DNA from: Acidimicrobiales bacterium
GTDB taxonomy: Bacteria; Actinomycetota; Acidimicrobiia; Acidimicrobiales; MedAcidi-G1
Length of the DNA: 38,230 nucleotides
Reading direction: 5' to 3'
Assembly (NCBI GenBank): GCA_022452035.1
Contig: JAKURV010000021.1
Location: forward strand, 1-38,230
In this document: piece by piece, positions 14,960 through 23,076 of the stretch
Layout of the letters: each line of letters starts with the position of its first letter
Numbering within the stretch: position 1 is the stretch's first letter
Position numbers and translations under genes: made by a program
Notes under the pieces: generated by a model
The model's input: the letters and a program-made list of their open reading frames with translations, nothing else
Told to the model about the DNA's origin: nothing
The model's database searches: none

Positions 14960-15955
14960 TCAGCGAAACAGGAATCCCGATCCGAGCGGATCGTGGGGGT
15001 CGAGGTGGAAGGTGCTGGTGGCGTGACGGTAAGCCGACCCCTCGATGGTGGTCGTCACGGTGTCACCGGTCGTGGCCACCACGCGGCCCGTGAACTCCCC
15101 GCCGGCCACCCCCCGGTTCTGGAACGCCTGGCCGACGTTGACCATCCCGAGGTGGTGGAGGAGGGCCAGGCGGGCCGAGGTCCCAGATCCGCACGGCGAC
15201 CGGTCAACCTGGCCGTCGGCAAAGACGGTCACGTTCCGCTGGTGGAGGGGATCCCCGCCCAGCGTCTCGTGGAGGATGGAGCCATAAAGCCCGGAAAGAC
15301 GGTCATCGTCGGGGTGGTAGCACGAGGGGTGGTCGCCGAGCACCGCACGTACCTCCCGGTCCAGGGCGATCAGGTTGTCGACCTGGTCGGCGGTGGCCGT
15401 GACGTTCAGGTCGTCGATAGCCACCGAGGCGTAGAAGGCGCCCCCGAACGACACGTGAGCCGTGACCAGGCCGAACGACGTCTGAACCTCCAGGTCGGTG
15501 GCCGAGACGTAAGACGGGACGTTGGTGAACCGGACGGAGGCGACGCAACCGTCCACCAACCGGGCGACCGTTGGTAGGCGGCCCGACGGGACGTCGATCA
15601 CCACCGGAACCTCGCCGTTGACCGGAGCGGCGATCCGACCGGTGTCGACGGCCCACGTGGCCAGGGCGATGGTGCCGTGTCCGCAGGCCGTCGAGAAGCC
15701 GTCCTTATGGAAGAACACCACGCCGATGTTGCCGGCGTCGTCGTCCGGGGGGACGACCATCCCGCCGTACATGCCGGCGTGGCCCCGGGGTTCGTGGACC
15801 AGGTACCTGCGGTGGTCGTCTAGGTGGTTCATGGCCCAGGACCGCCGGTCCAGCACGGTAGATCCCCCCATGGGCCCGAGGTCGACGATTCGGAAGGGCT
15901 CTCCGGCCGTGTGGTAGTCGTCGGCCCGGATGCCGTCCAGGGAGTCCCGGGTCAT
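14960..15955 (-). CDS. Proline racemase family enzyme (racemase/epimerase type)
   Basis: The family covers proline racemase, 4-hydroxyproline 2-epimerase and trans-3-hydroxyproline dehydratase. The 331-residue protein opens with DDYHTAGEPFRIV and has RGHAGMYGGMVVPP. Both catalytic cysteines are present: Cys91 in STACGHGT and Cys255 in DRSPCGSGTSARLA. Dehydratases usually replace the second cysteine with threonine, so this protein should be a racemase or epimerase. Its place between paaC and a cyclodeaminase-family reductase, inside a phenylacetate operon, is unusual; the substrate may be proline, hydroxyproline or something new. It starts at ATG 15955, about 55 bases after paaC. Confidence 0.85.
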   Translation of the reverse strand: MTRDSLDGIRADDYHTAGEPFRIVDLGPMGGSTVLDRRSWAMNHLDDHRRYLVHEPRGHAGMYGGMVVPPDDDAGNIGVVFFHKDGFSTACGHGTIALATWAVDTGRIAAPVNGEVPVVIDVPSGRLPTVARLVDGCVASVRFTNVPSYVSATDLEVQTSFGLVTAHVSFGGAFYASVAIDDLNVTATADQVDNLIALDREVRAVLGDHPSCYHPDDDRLSGLYGSILHETLGGDPLHQRNVTVFADGQVDRSPCGSGTSARLALLHHLGMVNVGQAFQNRGVAGGEFTGRVVATTGDTVTTTIEGSAYRHATSTFHLDPHDPLGSGFLFR

Positions 15956-16009
15956 GACACCGAACCGTACTGCGGCCTTCAGGTGTCGGCCGGATCGACG
16001 CCCGCCCGG

Positions 16010-16777
16010 CTACCAGGTAGCCGTGGGGTCGAGGGCGAACACCTCGCGCATCCGTTCCAGAAGCGGGGCGAAGGCAGGGCTGCGGTCTTGGCGCCCGTTC
16101 GGGGGAGAGGGGGCGGTGCACGACGGGTCGACCCCGAAGCGGTCCCGGACCCGTCCGGTCCAGGTGGGCAGGCAGGTGTCGAAGGGGGCGGCCGCTACAC
16201 CGGCCGCGACGGCCTCACCCTCGCCGGGTACCGGGTCGAACAAGCTGATGGCGACGGGCAGGAGGTCATCCAGCGCGGCGAGGAGCCGTTCGCGGCTGTC
16301 GGATCCGACCAGCAGAACGTCGAGCAGGCCGTCGGCGTGGCGTCGGTGGAACCACTCCTCGGAGGCCGCCCGGACAGCCGCTTCGGCCAACGGGGCCAGG
16401 GTGGACTCGGACACCAGATCCCATCGGAGTTCCTCGGCGGCGTCGTAGAGCCAGTGCCGGACCAGGGCATGGCCCCAGTCCTCGGACGGCTCCTCCACCA
16501 GTCGGCAGCTACGCCAGTCAGCGGGGTCACGGTGGAAGGCCAACTCGTCGATGGCCGGGTCCCCGACGCCTGTCGGGTCGCCGTCTCCGGCCACGATGGC
16601 GTACAGGGATGCCGCATGCCCCAACTCGTCCTGGCTGATGGAGCAGAAGGCCAGGTCCTCCTCAAGAAATGGGGCCACGCCAATCCACTCGGCGTGCTGC
16701 TGGCCCATCAGGTGCTCGTCGTCGGCGAAGGCCAGGAGGAACTCCCGGACGCCGTCGGTCAGCCCGGAAGCGGTCAC
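16010..16777 (-). CDS. paaC: Phenylacetyl-CoA epoxidase subunit PaaC
   Basis: PaaC is the non-catalytic, ferritin-like partner of PaaA in the 1,2-epoxidase. The 255-residue protein shows FAFADDEHLMGQQHAEWIG-type helices (near 15-33), FCSISQDELGHAASLYAIV (near 44-62) and ASEEWFHRRHADGLLDVLL, matching the family order. The GTG start overlaps the paaB stop by four bases, so the subunits are translationally coupled. It ends the overlapping paaZADBC block; 54 bases follow before the racemase gene. Length is close to the usual 250 residues. Confidence 0.93.
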   Translation of the reverse strand: MTASGLTDGVREFLLAFADDEHLMGQQHAEWIGVAPFLEEDLAFCSISQDELGHAASLYAIVAGDGDPTGVGDPAIDELAFHRDPADWRSCRLVEEPSEDWGHALVRHWLYDAAEELRWDLVSESTLAPLAEAAVRAASEEWFHRRHADGLLDVLLVGSDSRERLLAALDDLLPVAISLFDPVPGEGEAVAAGVAAAPFDTCLPTWTGRVRDRFGVDPSCTAPSPPNGRQDRSPAFAPLLERMREVFALDPTATW

Positions 16778-17052
16778 CGGTCATCCTCCTTGCGAAGTTG
16801 TCGGCGGCGGACTGCGATGCGCTCGCCATCATTGTGCCGGTGGGGCTTGTCAGCGTTGGGGGCCACGAAGTCCGCGTCACCGATGATCAGGTCCTTGCGG
16901 TCCACCAGCCACAGCCGGTCGCCTTCGGCTCGCCGGAGGTAGCTCTCCCGGGCCAGGACCAGGGCCATCTCGGGGTCGGGCGCGTCGAGCGAGCCGGCGT
17001 GCCGGTACTCGTCCCGCCCGTCCTTCTTCAGGAACACCTCGTAGCGCTTCAT
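16774..17052 (-). CDS. paaB: Phenylacetyl-CoA epoxidase subunit PaaB
   Basis: PaaB is the small structural subunit that holds PaaAC heterodimers together. The 92-residue protein starts MKRYEVFLKKDGRDEYRHAGSL and continues DPEMALVLARESYLRRAEGDRLWLV, all typical. The open frame runs back to 17127, but ATG 17052 matches the family start and overlaps the paaD stop (ATGA). It overlaps paaC by four bases at its end. Confidence 0.93.
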   Translation of the reverse strand: MKRYEVFLKKDGRDEYRHAGSLDAPDPEMALVLARESYLRRAEGDRLWLVDRKDLIIGDADFVAPNADKPHRHNDGERIAVRRRQLRKEDDR

Positions 17053-17522
17053 GCCCGGCCTACAGACGACGACCGCATGACCTCGACGACCTCGGAACAC
17101 GCCGGACAGGAGTGCACGGCTCGGCAACGGCTGGGGCCGAACAGCGAGGTTTCGGTCGTTGGGGCGTCACAGCGGGGGCAGGACACTGGTTCGACACCGA
17201 TCCGGACAGCCACTGTGAACTCCTGGGCCATGGCCTGCCGGGCCTCGTCGCTTACCCGGTCGACGGTCCACGCCGGGGCACCCAGCCACCGAACGTCGCA
17301 CGATGAGACGCCGTCGACCGACCCGACGACGGCCCGGACGTCATTGGCGATCATGGACAGCGCCGGGCAGCCGGAGAAGGTGGGGATGAGACCGACGACC
17401 ACGTGTCCGTCCAGTGTGACGTCCAGCGTCTCCAGCAGGCCGAGATCCACGACGGAGATACCCGGGTATTCCGGATCGTCGACGCTGGCGATGGCGGCCC
17501 GCACCCGCTCGACGGTCGTCAT
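17049..17522 (-). CDS. paaD: PaaD, MIP18-family iron-sulfur maturation factor
   Basis: PaaD is thought to help mature the Fe-S or diiron parts of the epoxidase system. The 157-residue protein has a DUF59/MIP18 domain (about 1-100) with VDDPEYPGISVVDLGLL and the reactive Cys52 in FSGCPALS. A C-terminal zinc-ribbon-like part follows, with CPRC (115-118) and CPAC (139-142). This matches full-length PaaD. ATG 17522 overlaps the paaA stop by four bases (ATGA); a longer frame to 17585 would intrude into paaA and is rejected. Confidence 0.92.
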   Translation of the reverse strand: MTTVERVRAAIASVDDPEYPGISVVDLGLLETLDVTLDGHVVVGLIPTFSGCPALSMIANDVRAVVGSVDGVSSCDVRWLGAPAWTVDRVSDEARQAMAQEFTVAVRIGVEPVSCPRCDAPTTETSLFGPSRCRAVHSCPACSEVVEVMRSSSVGRA

Positions 17523-18463
17523 ACCGCTGCCCCCGCTGGTCCCGGAGCGCGTTCTGGAGCGTGGTCCATGGCCTGGCGTACCCAACCGGTGTCGACCCAG
17601 TTGGCGGCGGCATCGGCAATACGACGGGCCGAGTCCGGTCCGCCCATAGCCAGGGTGCGTCGCAGCGGCTCCCAGTCGATGGGCCCGGAGGTCCAGGTGC
17701 CGGCCTCCGGGTCATGGACGAGGTCAGGGTCGGGGACGGTAAATCCGTAGGAGATCAGGAGCGGCGCGAACTTCTGGACCCACCGGGCCCGTAGGACCTC
17801 GTTGCGTTCCGACTTGATGTGCCATCGCAGCAGCACGTCGTCGGGCTGTGAGTCGGGTCCGAAAAGTTGGAGGGCCGGCCACCACCAGTCGTCCAACGAG
17901 GCCTGGAACAGGGCCCGCTGGATCTTGGTTCCCTCGGCGATCAGGAGCATCCGCTCCTCGCCCATCCGCATGTGGAACCCCTCCTCGGTGATGATTCGCT
18001 TCAGGATTCGGCGGTACGGGCCATAGGAGCAGTTCTTGAACACGGCCTGCTGGGTAGCCAGGGCGGCCGCGTCGACCAGGAACGAGATGGCCACCTGGTC
18101 GCCCCAAGTTTTGGCCCGGTAGTGGAAGACGTTGTGGAACCTGGACCTACCAGCGAAAAGGTCTTCCAGCATCTTTCGTCGGTGTTTGATCCCCATGTCG
18201 GCGGCCACCATGTACAAGAGGTGACCATGGCCGATCTCGTCCTGGGTTTTGGCCAGCACAGCCATCTTGTGCCGGAGGCCGGGAGTCTTTGGAATCCAGT
18301 CCCGCTCGGTCAGCCCGCCCATCAGTTCGCTGTTGGCGTGCATCTCGATGAAGGCGAAGACGGCCTGCCGGTAGGCGTCGGGCATGTCGTCGTCGACCTC
18401 CACAATCCCTCCGTCATCCAGGAAGGCCTCGAAGGCCACCATGGAGGCCCAAGACCGTCCCAT
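17519..18463 (-). CDS. paaA: Phenylacetyl-CoA epoxidase catalytic subunit PaaA
   Basis: PaaA carries the diiron centre that inserts oxygen into the ring of phenylacetyl-CoA. The 314-residue protein has the ferritin-like ExxH pairs DEIGH (75-79) and EEGFH (160-164) plus the upstream Glu in AFIEMHANSELMG (near 40). The surrounding segments KTQDEIGHGHLLY and CSYGPYRRILKRIITEE are highly conserved. The open frame extends to 18634, but the family start is ATG 18463, which overlaps the paaZ stop by one base (TGATG). All four following genes overlap, so PaaA, D, B and C are made from one message. Confidence 0.95.
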   Translation of the reverse strand: MGRSWASMVAFEAFLDDGGIVEVDDDMPDAYRQAVFAFIEMHANSELMGGLTERDWIPKTPGLRHKMAVLAKTQDEIGHGHLLYMVAADMGIKHRRKMLEDLFAGRSRFHNVFHYRAKTWGDQVAISFLVDAAALATQQAVFKNCSYGPYRRILKRIITEEGFHMRMGEERMLLIAEGTKIQRALFQASLDDWWWPALQLFGPDSQPDDVLLRWHIKSERNEVLRARWVQKFAPLLISYGFTVPDPDLVHDPEAGTWTSGPIDWEPLRRTLAMGGPDSARRIADAAANWVDTGWVRQAMDHAPERAPGPAGAAV

Positions 18464-20517
18464 CAGGCCATCTCCTCGTCCGGGGCACCGTTCACGCCGG
18501 GCCGGTTGGCAACCATGGTCAGGACGTCGTAGGCGGCGACCACCTCGTCGTCCTGGTTGGAGACCTGGGCGTCCCACACCACCTCGCCGTAGCCGGCCCC
18601 GGCCCGCAGGGTCTTTTGCTTCGCGGTTAGCCAAACGGTCAGCGTGTCACCGGGGTAGGTGGGCTTGGCGAACCGGCAGCGGTCTACCCCGTAGTTAGCC
18701 AGGACCGGTCCCGGATCGGGCCATACGAAGAGGCCGGCGGCCAGGGAGAGCACCAGGTAGCCGTGGGCCACCCGGCCGCCGAAGATGGGGCTGGCCGCCG
18801 CGGCCTCCTCGTCCATGTGGGCGTAGAAGTGGTCACCGGTGGATTCGGCGAAGTCCTCGATATCGGCCAGGGTGACGGTGTGTGACCCGGTGCGGACGGC
18901 CGTGCCGACTTCCAAGTCGTCGAAGTGGAGCTTGAACGGGTGACCCCGGTCGACGTGGCGAGTGGCGCCGGGCATCCACTGGCCGGTGACCGCGGTGAGT
19001 ACGTCAGGAGAGCCCTGTACGGCCGTGGTCTGGAGGTGGTGAAGGACGCCACGAAGGCCACCCATCTCTTCGCCGCCACCGGCCCGTCCGGGCCCACCGT
19101 GGACCAGTGCCGGGAGCGGCGACCCATGGCCCGTGCTGGTGGCGGCCACCGAGGCGTCCACTACGTGGACCCGGCCGTGGTGGGATGCGATGCCCAGCGT
19201 CAGGTGGGCGGCCTCGTCGGCATCGCCGGAGTAGATAGAGGCCACGAGGCTGCCCCGACCCAGGGCGGCTAGATGGATGGCGTGATCGGGGTCGTCGTAG
19301 CCGACCAGGGTGCAGACCGGGCCGAATGCCTCGACGTCGTGGACCGGACCCGCCTCGGAGTCGCTGGCCCGGAGCAGGGTGGGGGCCAGGAACGCTCCGA
19401 CGGCAGGGTCCACGTCGCGGAAGGTGCAGGTGTCGACCACCACGTTGGTCGTCGTGCACAGGTCGGATATGGCAGCCCGTACCTCGTCCCGCTGCCCGGT
19501 GCTGACCAGTGCCCCCATGTCGGTGTCCGGGTTCGACGGGTCACCGACGCGGACCTCGGCTAGGGCGGCGGCCAGGGCTTCGGTAGCCGTCTCCAGGTGG
19601 GATCGGGGTACCAGGGCCCGACGGATGGCCGTGCACTTCTGTCCTGCCTTAACCGTCATCTCCCGGACCACCTCGGCTACAAACAGGCCGAACTCGGGGG
19701 TTCCCGGTTCGGCAGACGGCCCGAGGAGGGCGGCGTTCAGAGAGTCGGCCTCGGCGTTGAATCGGACCGACCGGTCGACAATCCCGGGATGGGTCCGGAG
19801 GAGAGCTGCGGTGGTGGCCGATCCGGTGAAGCCAACCGAGTCCTGTCCGTCGAGGTGGTCGAAGAGGTCGCCGACGCCGCCACAGATCAACTGGAGAGCA
19901 CCGTCAGGGAGGATGCCGGAGTCGACGATCAGACGCACCATGGCCTCGGTCAGGAACGCCGTGGGGGTGGCCGGCTTGACGATGGTGGGCAGGCCGGCCA
20001 GGAGCGCCGGGGCCAGTTTCTCCAGGGCTCCCCAGCATGGGAAGTTGAAGGCGTTGACCTGGACGGCGACGCCCCGGCGGGGGGTGGCCACGTGGGCGGC
20101 GAGGAAGGAGCCGTCCTGAGCCAGGACTTCCGGTTCGCCCTCTAGGAGGACGTGGCCGTTGGGGAGTTCTCGCCGTCCTTTCGAGGCATATCCGAGGAGT
20201 ACTCCGGCCCCGCCCTCGATGTCGATCCACGAGTCGGCCCGGGTGGCCCCGGTCGCCGTGGATAGGTCGTAGAGGTGGTCCTTCTCGGTCAGAAGGTGTT
20301 GGCCGAGGGCCTTGAGCAGGGCGGCGCGTTCGTGGAAGGTGAGAGCCCGCAAAGCCGGCCCGCCGACATGGCGGGCGTGGCCGACGACGGCTGAGAAGTC
20401 AATGCCGTCGCTGGAGACCCCGGCTACGGGTAGGCCGGTCACCGCGTGGTGGGTGGCAAAACCCTCCCCGGGCGGCGAGTGCCACCTACCGCAGATGTGG
20501 CTTTCGAGCGTTCGCAC
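18463..20517 (-). CDS. paaZ: PaaZ, oxepin-CoA hydrolase / aldehyde dehydrogenase
   Basis: PaaZ opens the oxepin-CoA ring and oxidises the resulting aldehyde to 3-oxo-5,6-dehydrosuberyl-CoA. The 684-residue protein has an aldehyde dehydrogenase domain (about 1-520) with NAD-binding VGFTGSATTA (228-237), Glu256 and catalytic Cys295 in AGQKCTAIRR, matching E. coli PaaZ numbering. A MaoC-like hydratase domain (about 525-675) has STGDHFYAHMDEEAA with the catalytic Asp at about 562 and the hot-dog motif FGGRVAHGYL. The N-terminal half lacks nothing obvious. It is the first gene of the minus-strand operon. GTG 20517 has a GGGAGGG site three to five bases upstream, which is rather close. Confidence 0.95.
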   Translation of the reverse strand: MRTLESHICGRWHSPPGEGFATHHAVTGLPVAGVSSDGIDFSAVVGHARHVGGPALRALTFHERAALLKALGQHLLTEKDHLYDLSTATGATRADSWIDIEGGAGVLLGYASKGRRELPNGHVLLEGEPEVLAQDGSFLAAHVATPRRGVAVQVNAFNFPCWGALEKLAPALLAGLPTIVKPATPTAFLTEAMVRLIVDSGILPDGALQLICGGVGDLFDHLDGQDSVGFTGSATTAALLRTHPGIVDRSVRFNAEADSLNAALLGPSAEPGTPEFGLFVAEVVREMTVKAGQKCTAIRRALVPRSHLETATEALAAALAEVRVGDPSNPDTDMGALVSTGQRDEVRAAISDLCTTTNVVVDTCTFRDVDPAVGAFLAPTLLRASDSEAGPVHDVEAFGPVCTLVGYDDPDHAIHLAALGRGSLVASIYSGDADEAAHLTLGIASHHGRVHVVDASVAATSTGHGSPLPALVHGGPGRAGGGEEMGGLRGVLHHLQTTAVQGSPDVLTAVTGQWMPGATRHVDRGHPFKLHFDDLEVGTAVRTGSHTVTLADIEDFAESTGDHFYAHMDEEAAAASPIFGGRVAHGYLVLSLAAGLFVWPDPGPVLANYGVDRCRFAKPTYPGDTLTVWLTAKQKTLRAGAGYGEVVWDAQVSNQDDEVVAAYDVLTMVANRPGVNGAPDEEMA

Positions 20518-20564
20518 TGGCCCTCCCAGACGGGCGCGTCGCCGGAGGTCTCGACGACCTTTCC

Positions 20565-20595
20565 AATCTAATCAAACCTTTGATCATAATGTCAA
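20565..20595 (-). promoter_or_regulatory. Candidate paaZ promoter with palindromic operator
   Basis: On the minus strand TTGACA (20590-20595) is a perfect -35 box. A plausible -10 TAGATT (20565-20570) lies 19 bases on. The spacer holds the palindrome ATCAAA-GG-TTTGAT (20571-20584), six perfect base pairs per arm. A TATGAT overlaps the same spacer but is too close to the TTGACA to be its -10. A repressor bound to the palindrome would block RNA polymerase, as TetR-type PaaR or GntR-type PaaX do in other phenylacetate operons. No regulator gene is in the window. The long spacing and the imperfect -10 lower confidence. The remaining gap 20596-20687 shows only a 36-codon open frame. Confidence 0.45.
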
Positions 20596-20687
20596 GGGGT
20601 CCGAGTGGTTTGGAGGCAGTGCTTGAGGCGATCGACCAGATGGACGTCGAGGCCATAGCCCGGATGCGGCTAGGCGGGAAGGACAGA

Positions 20688-20761
20688 TGGAGCGGGTGAC
20701 GAGAATCGAACTCGCGTCATCAGCTTGGGAAGCTGGGGTTCTGCCATTGAACTACACCCGC
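20688..20761 (-). tRNA. tRNA-Gly (anticodon CCC)
   Basis: Read on the minus strand it folds as a cloverleaf. The acceptor stem is GCGGGTG/CACCCGC and the D arm is GTTC...GAAC. The anticodon arm is CCAGC-TTCCCAA-GCTGA with CCC at positions 34-36 and one weak outer C-A pair. The T arm is GCGAG-TTCGATT-CTCGT, followed by discriminator T and an encoded CCA tail (20688-20690). The CCC anticodon reads GGG glycine codons. It lies between the paa promoter and the HD-domain gene, on the opposite strand to the latter. I see no integration-site repeat beside it. Confidence 0.93.
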
Positions 20762-20909
20762 GCGAACTGCCAGCGTAGCGATCGGTGCCCTCATCGCCGT
20801 TTCCTGCCGAAGCCTGCGATCACCTAACCGGGCCCCGGTGATGCGTGCCCCGGCGGGGATCAACATCGTGAACCGGTCTATGTTCGCGACGGAGCCAAAG
20901 AGGAATTCC

Positions 20910-21521
20910 ATGACCGAACACACCATGACCGACCAGGCCACTCCCCCTCGGGCGTCGTTCCGATCGTTTCAGGAGTCCACACAGGACGACTGGATGCTGA
21001 TCATGAAACAGCGCGACGAACTTGAGGCTGCCCTCACTAGCCGAATCCTCGAGCAGTTCGAACACCTGCGCGACGACTATGGCGGCTTTCCCGTCGATCG
21101 CCTTGAGCACAGCCTCCAGACCGCCACCCGAGCCGAACGCGACGGTCGGGACGACGAATACGTGTTGTGTGCCCTGCTCCACGACCTGGGCGATCCGCTC
21201 ACCCCATACAACCATCCTGATGTGGGGGCGGCGATCCTCAAGCCCTTCGTGTCTGAGGCCAACCACTGGATGGTGGAGCACCACGGCATTTTCCAGGGGT
21301 ACTACTTCTGGCACCACCTTGGTATGGACCGCAACACCCGCGACCGTTACGTCGACTCGCCGCACTACGCCCTCACTGAGGAGTTCTGCTCCGAGTACGA
21401 CTCTCCGGCCTTCGACCCGGGCTACGACTCGAACCCGCTCGGGCACTACGAGGCGTTGATCCGCCAGTTCTTCGGCACCAATCCCTGGACTGGCCGGACT
21501 GTCGGCAGCCCTGACGTCTAA
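20910..21521 (+). CDS. PhnZ/TmpB-like HD-domain protein, probable diiron oxygenase
   Basis: The 203-residue protein has an HD fold: DRLEHSLQTATRAERDGRDDE (63-83), ALLHDLGD (88-95), NHPDVGAAIL (101-110), NHWMVEHHG (118-126) and a late Asp in AFDPGYDS (near 169). The spacing LEHSLQ...LLHDLG...H...H resembles PhnZ and TmpB, mixed-valence diiron oxygenases that cleave phosphonates. Candidate ligands are His67, His91, Asp92, His102 and His124/125. PhnZ has HDLGH, but here the last His is Asp95, so the substrate may differ. It could instead be a phosphohydrolase-type HD protein. ATG 20910 has AAAGAGG six bases ahead (20897-20903). The upstream stretch 20762-20896 has no gene. The next gene, dcd, is 46 bases on. 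Confidence 0.75.
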   Translation: MTEHTMTDQATPPRASFRSFQESTQDDWMLIMKQRDELEAALTSRILEQFEHLRDDYGGFPVDRLEHSLQTATRAERDGRDDEYVLCALLHDLGDPLTPYNHPDVGAAILKPFVSEANHWMVEHHGIFQGYYFWHHLGMDRNTRDRYVDSPHYALTEEFCSEYDSPAFDPGYDSNPLGHYEALIRQFFGTNPWTGRTVGSPDV

Positions 21522-21567
21522 GACGCCGGTCGCGGCGTCGCCCGACCCGGCCTAGCATCGGCGGGCC

Positions 21568-22134
21568 ATGATCCTCTCCGACCGCTCCCTTCGCGAAGAG
21601 ATCGCTGCCGGGCGCATCGTGATCGAACCGTTCGACGACGCCTGTGTGCAGCCCTCGTCGATTGACCTGCACCTGGACCACCGTTTCCTGGTCTTCCGGA
21701 ACCACACGATGGGCTACATCGACGTACGGACGGACCTCACTTCGCTTACCGAGCAGGTGGAGGCGGCTGAGGACGACCCATTCATTCTCCACCCGGGCGA
21801 GTTCGTGCTTGGCTCAACCTCAGAGAGGGTGGTGGTTCCCGACGACCTGGTGGCTCGCCTAGAGGGGAAATCCAGCCTCGGACGACTGGGCCTCCTCATC
21901 CACTCGACGGCCGGTTATGTCGACGCCGGGTGGGACGGTCAGCTCACTCTGGAACTGTCCAACGTGGCCAGCCTTCCCATCACCCTCTACCCGGGGATGA
22001 AGATCGGACAGATCTCGTTTGTCCGGATGACGACGGCCGCCGATCGGCCGTACGGTTCCAGCGAACTGGGGTCCAAGTACCGCGGCCAGGATGGCCCCCG
22101 GCCTAGCCGCTACTGGGAGAACTTCGACCAGTGA
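21568..22134 (+). CDS. dcd: dCTP deaminase, probably bifunctional (dUMP-forming)
   Basis: Dcd turns dCTP into dUTP, and in some bacteria straight to dUMP, supplying thymidylate synthesis. The 188-residue protein has QPSSIDLHLD (28-37), the P-loop-like LEGKSSLGRLGLLIHSTAGYVDAGWDG (98-124) with catalytic Glu129 in LTLELSN, and a C-terminal YGSSELGSKYRGQDGP lid. HSTAG, where the E. coli enzyme has HVTAH, matches the bifunctional Mycobacterium and Methanocaldococcus type. The stop overlaps the following RidA-family gene by four bases (GTGA), so a nucleotide enzyme is coupled to aromatic-acid genes. Confidence 0.93.
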   Translation: MILSDRSLREEIAAGRIVIEPFDDACVQPSSIDLHLDHRFLVFRNHTMGYIDVRTDLTSLTEQVEAAEDDPFILHPGEFVLGSTSERVVVPDDLVARLEGKSSLGRLGLLIHSTAGYVDAGWDGQLTLELSNVASLPITLYPGMKIGQISFVRMTTAADRPYGSSELGSKYRGQDGPRPSRYWENFDQ

Positions 22135-22538
22135 GCGATCCGCTCCCGGACACCCGGGGAGCATTTCCGCACGCACGCGCTGCAGGAGGCCTGGTCCACG
22201 TGTCGGGAACCAGCGCCCGGAGGTTCGACGACACCGTCGAAGGTGCCGACGTCGGAGACGATGGGACAGTCCGGCTGGACCCGGCCGTCCAGTCCCGGGC
22301 CGTGTTGGTCAACGTCGAGCGGGTTCTGGCCGACCACGGGCTGGACCGCGGCGACCTGGTTGATGCCACGGCCTTCCTGGTGGACATAGATCACTTTGAC
22401 GCCTGGAACGAGGCGTGGGCCGAGTTCTTCACCGGTCGGGAGGCCCCTGCCCGGACCACAGTCGCCGTACGGGCCCTTCCCCATCCCCACCTGCTGGTTG
22501 AGGTGAAGGCCACGGCGCTCATGAGGAACGGGGGCTGA
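22131..22538 (+). CDS. 2-Aminomuconate deaminase (RidA family)
   Basis: This 135-residue RidA/YjgF-fold protein matches the 2-aminomuconate deaminase subgroup (NbaF/AmnD) rather than generic RidA: FPHARAAGGLVHVSGTSARR (12-31), DGTVRLD, a repeat of VLVNVERVLADHGL, FLVDIDHFDAWNEAWAEFF and LPHPHLLVEVKATA. It would convert 2-aminomuconate to 4-oxalocrotonate with release of ammonia. It starts at GTG 22131 inside the dcd stop and is followed three bases later by the dioxygenase gene, so the pathway context supports the specific call. Confidence 0.85.
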   Translation: MSDPLPDTRGAFPHARAAGGLVHVSGTSARRFDDTVEGADVGDDGTVRLDPAVQSRAVLVNVERVLADHGLDRGDLVDATAFLVDIDHFDAWNEAWAEFFTGREAPARTTVAVRALPHPHLLVEVKATALMRNGG

Positions 22539-23072
<534 letters not shown>

Positions 23073-23076
23073 GGCG

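Noticed and set aside
20589-20699. A 36-codon plus-strand open frame between paaZ and the tRNA, reading LEAVLEAIDQMDVEAIARMR in its middle.
   Set aside because: It starts inside the paaZ promoter, has no ribosome site and runs into the tRNA gene. It faintly resembles the start of NTF2/SnoaL-like proteins, so a decayed fragment is possible, but support is too weak.
20688-20761. An integration site for a mobile element at the tRNA-Gly.
   Set aside because: I saw no repeat of the tRNA 3' end nearby and no integrase; flanking genes look like normal chromosome.
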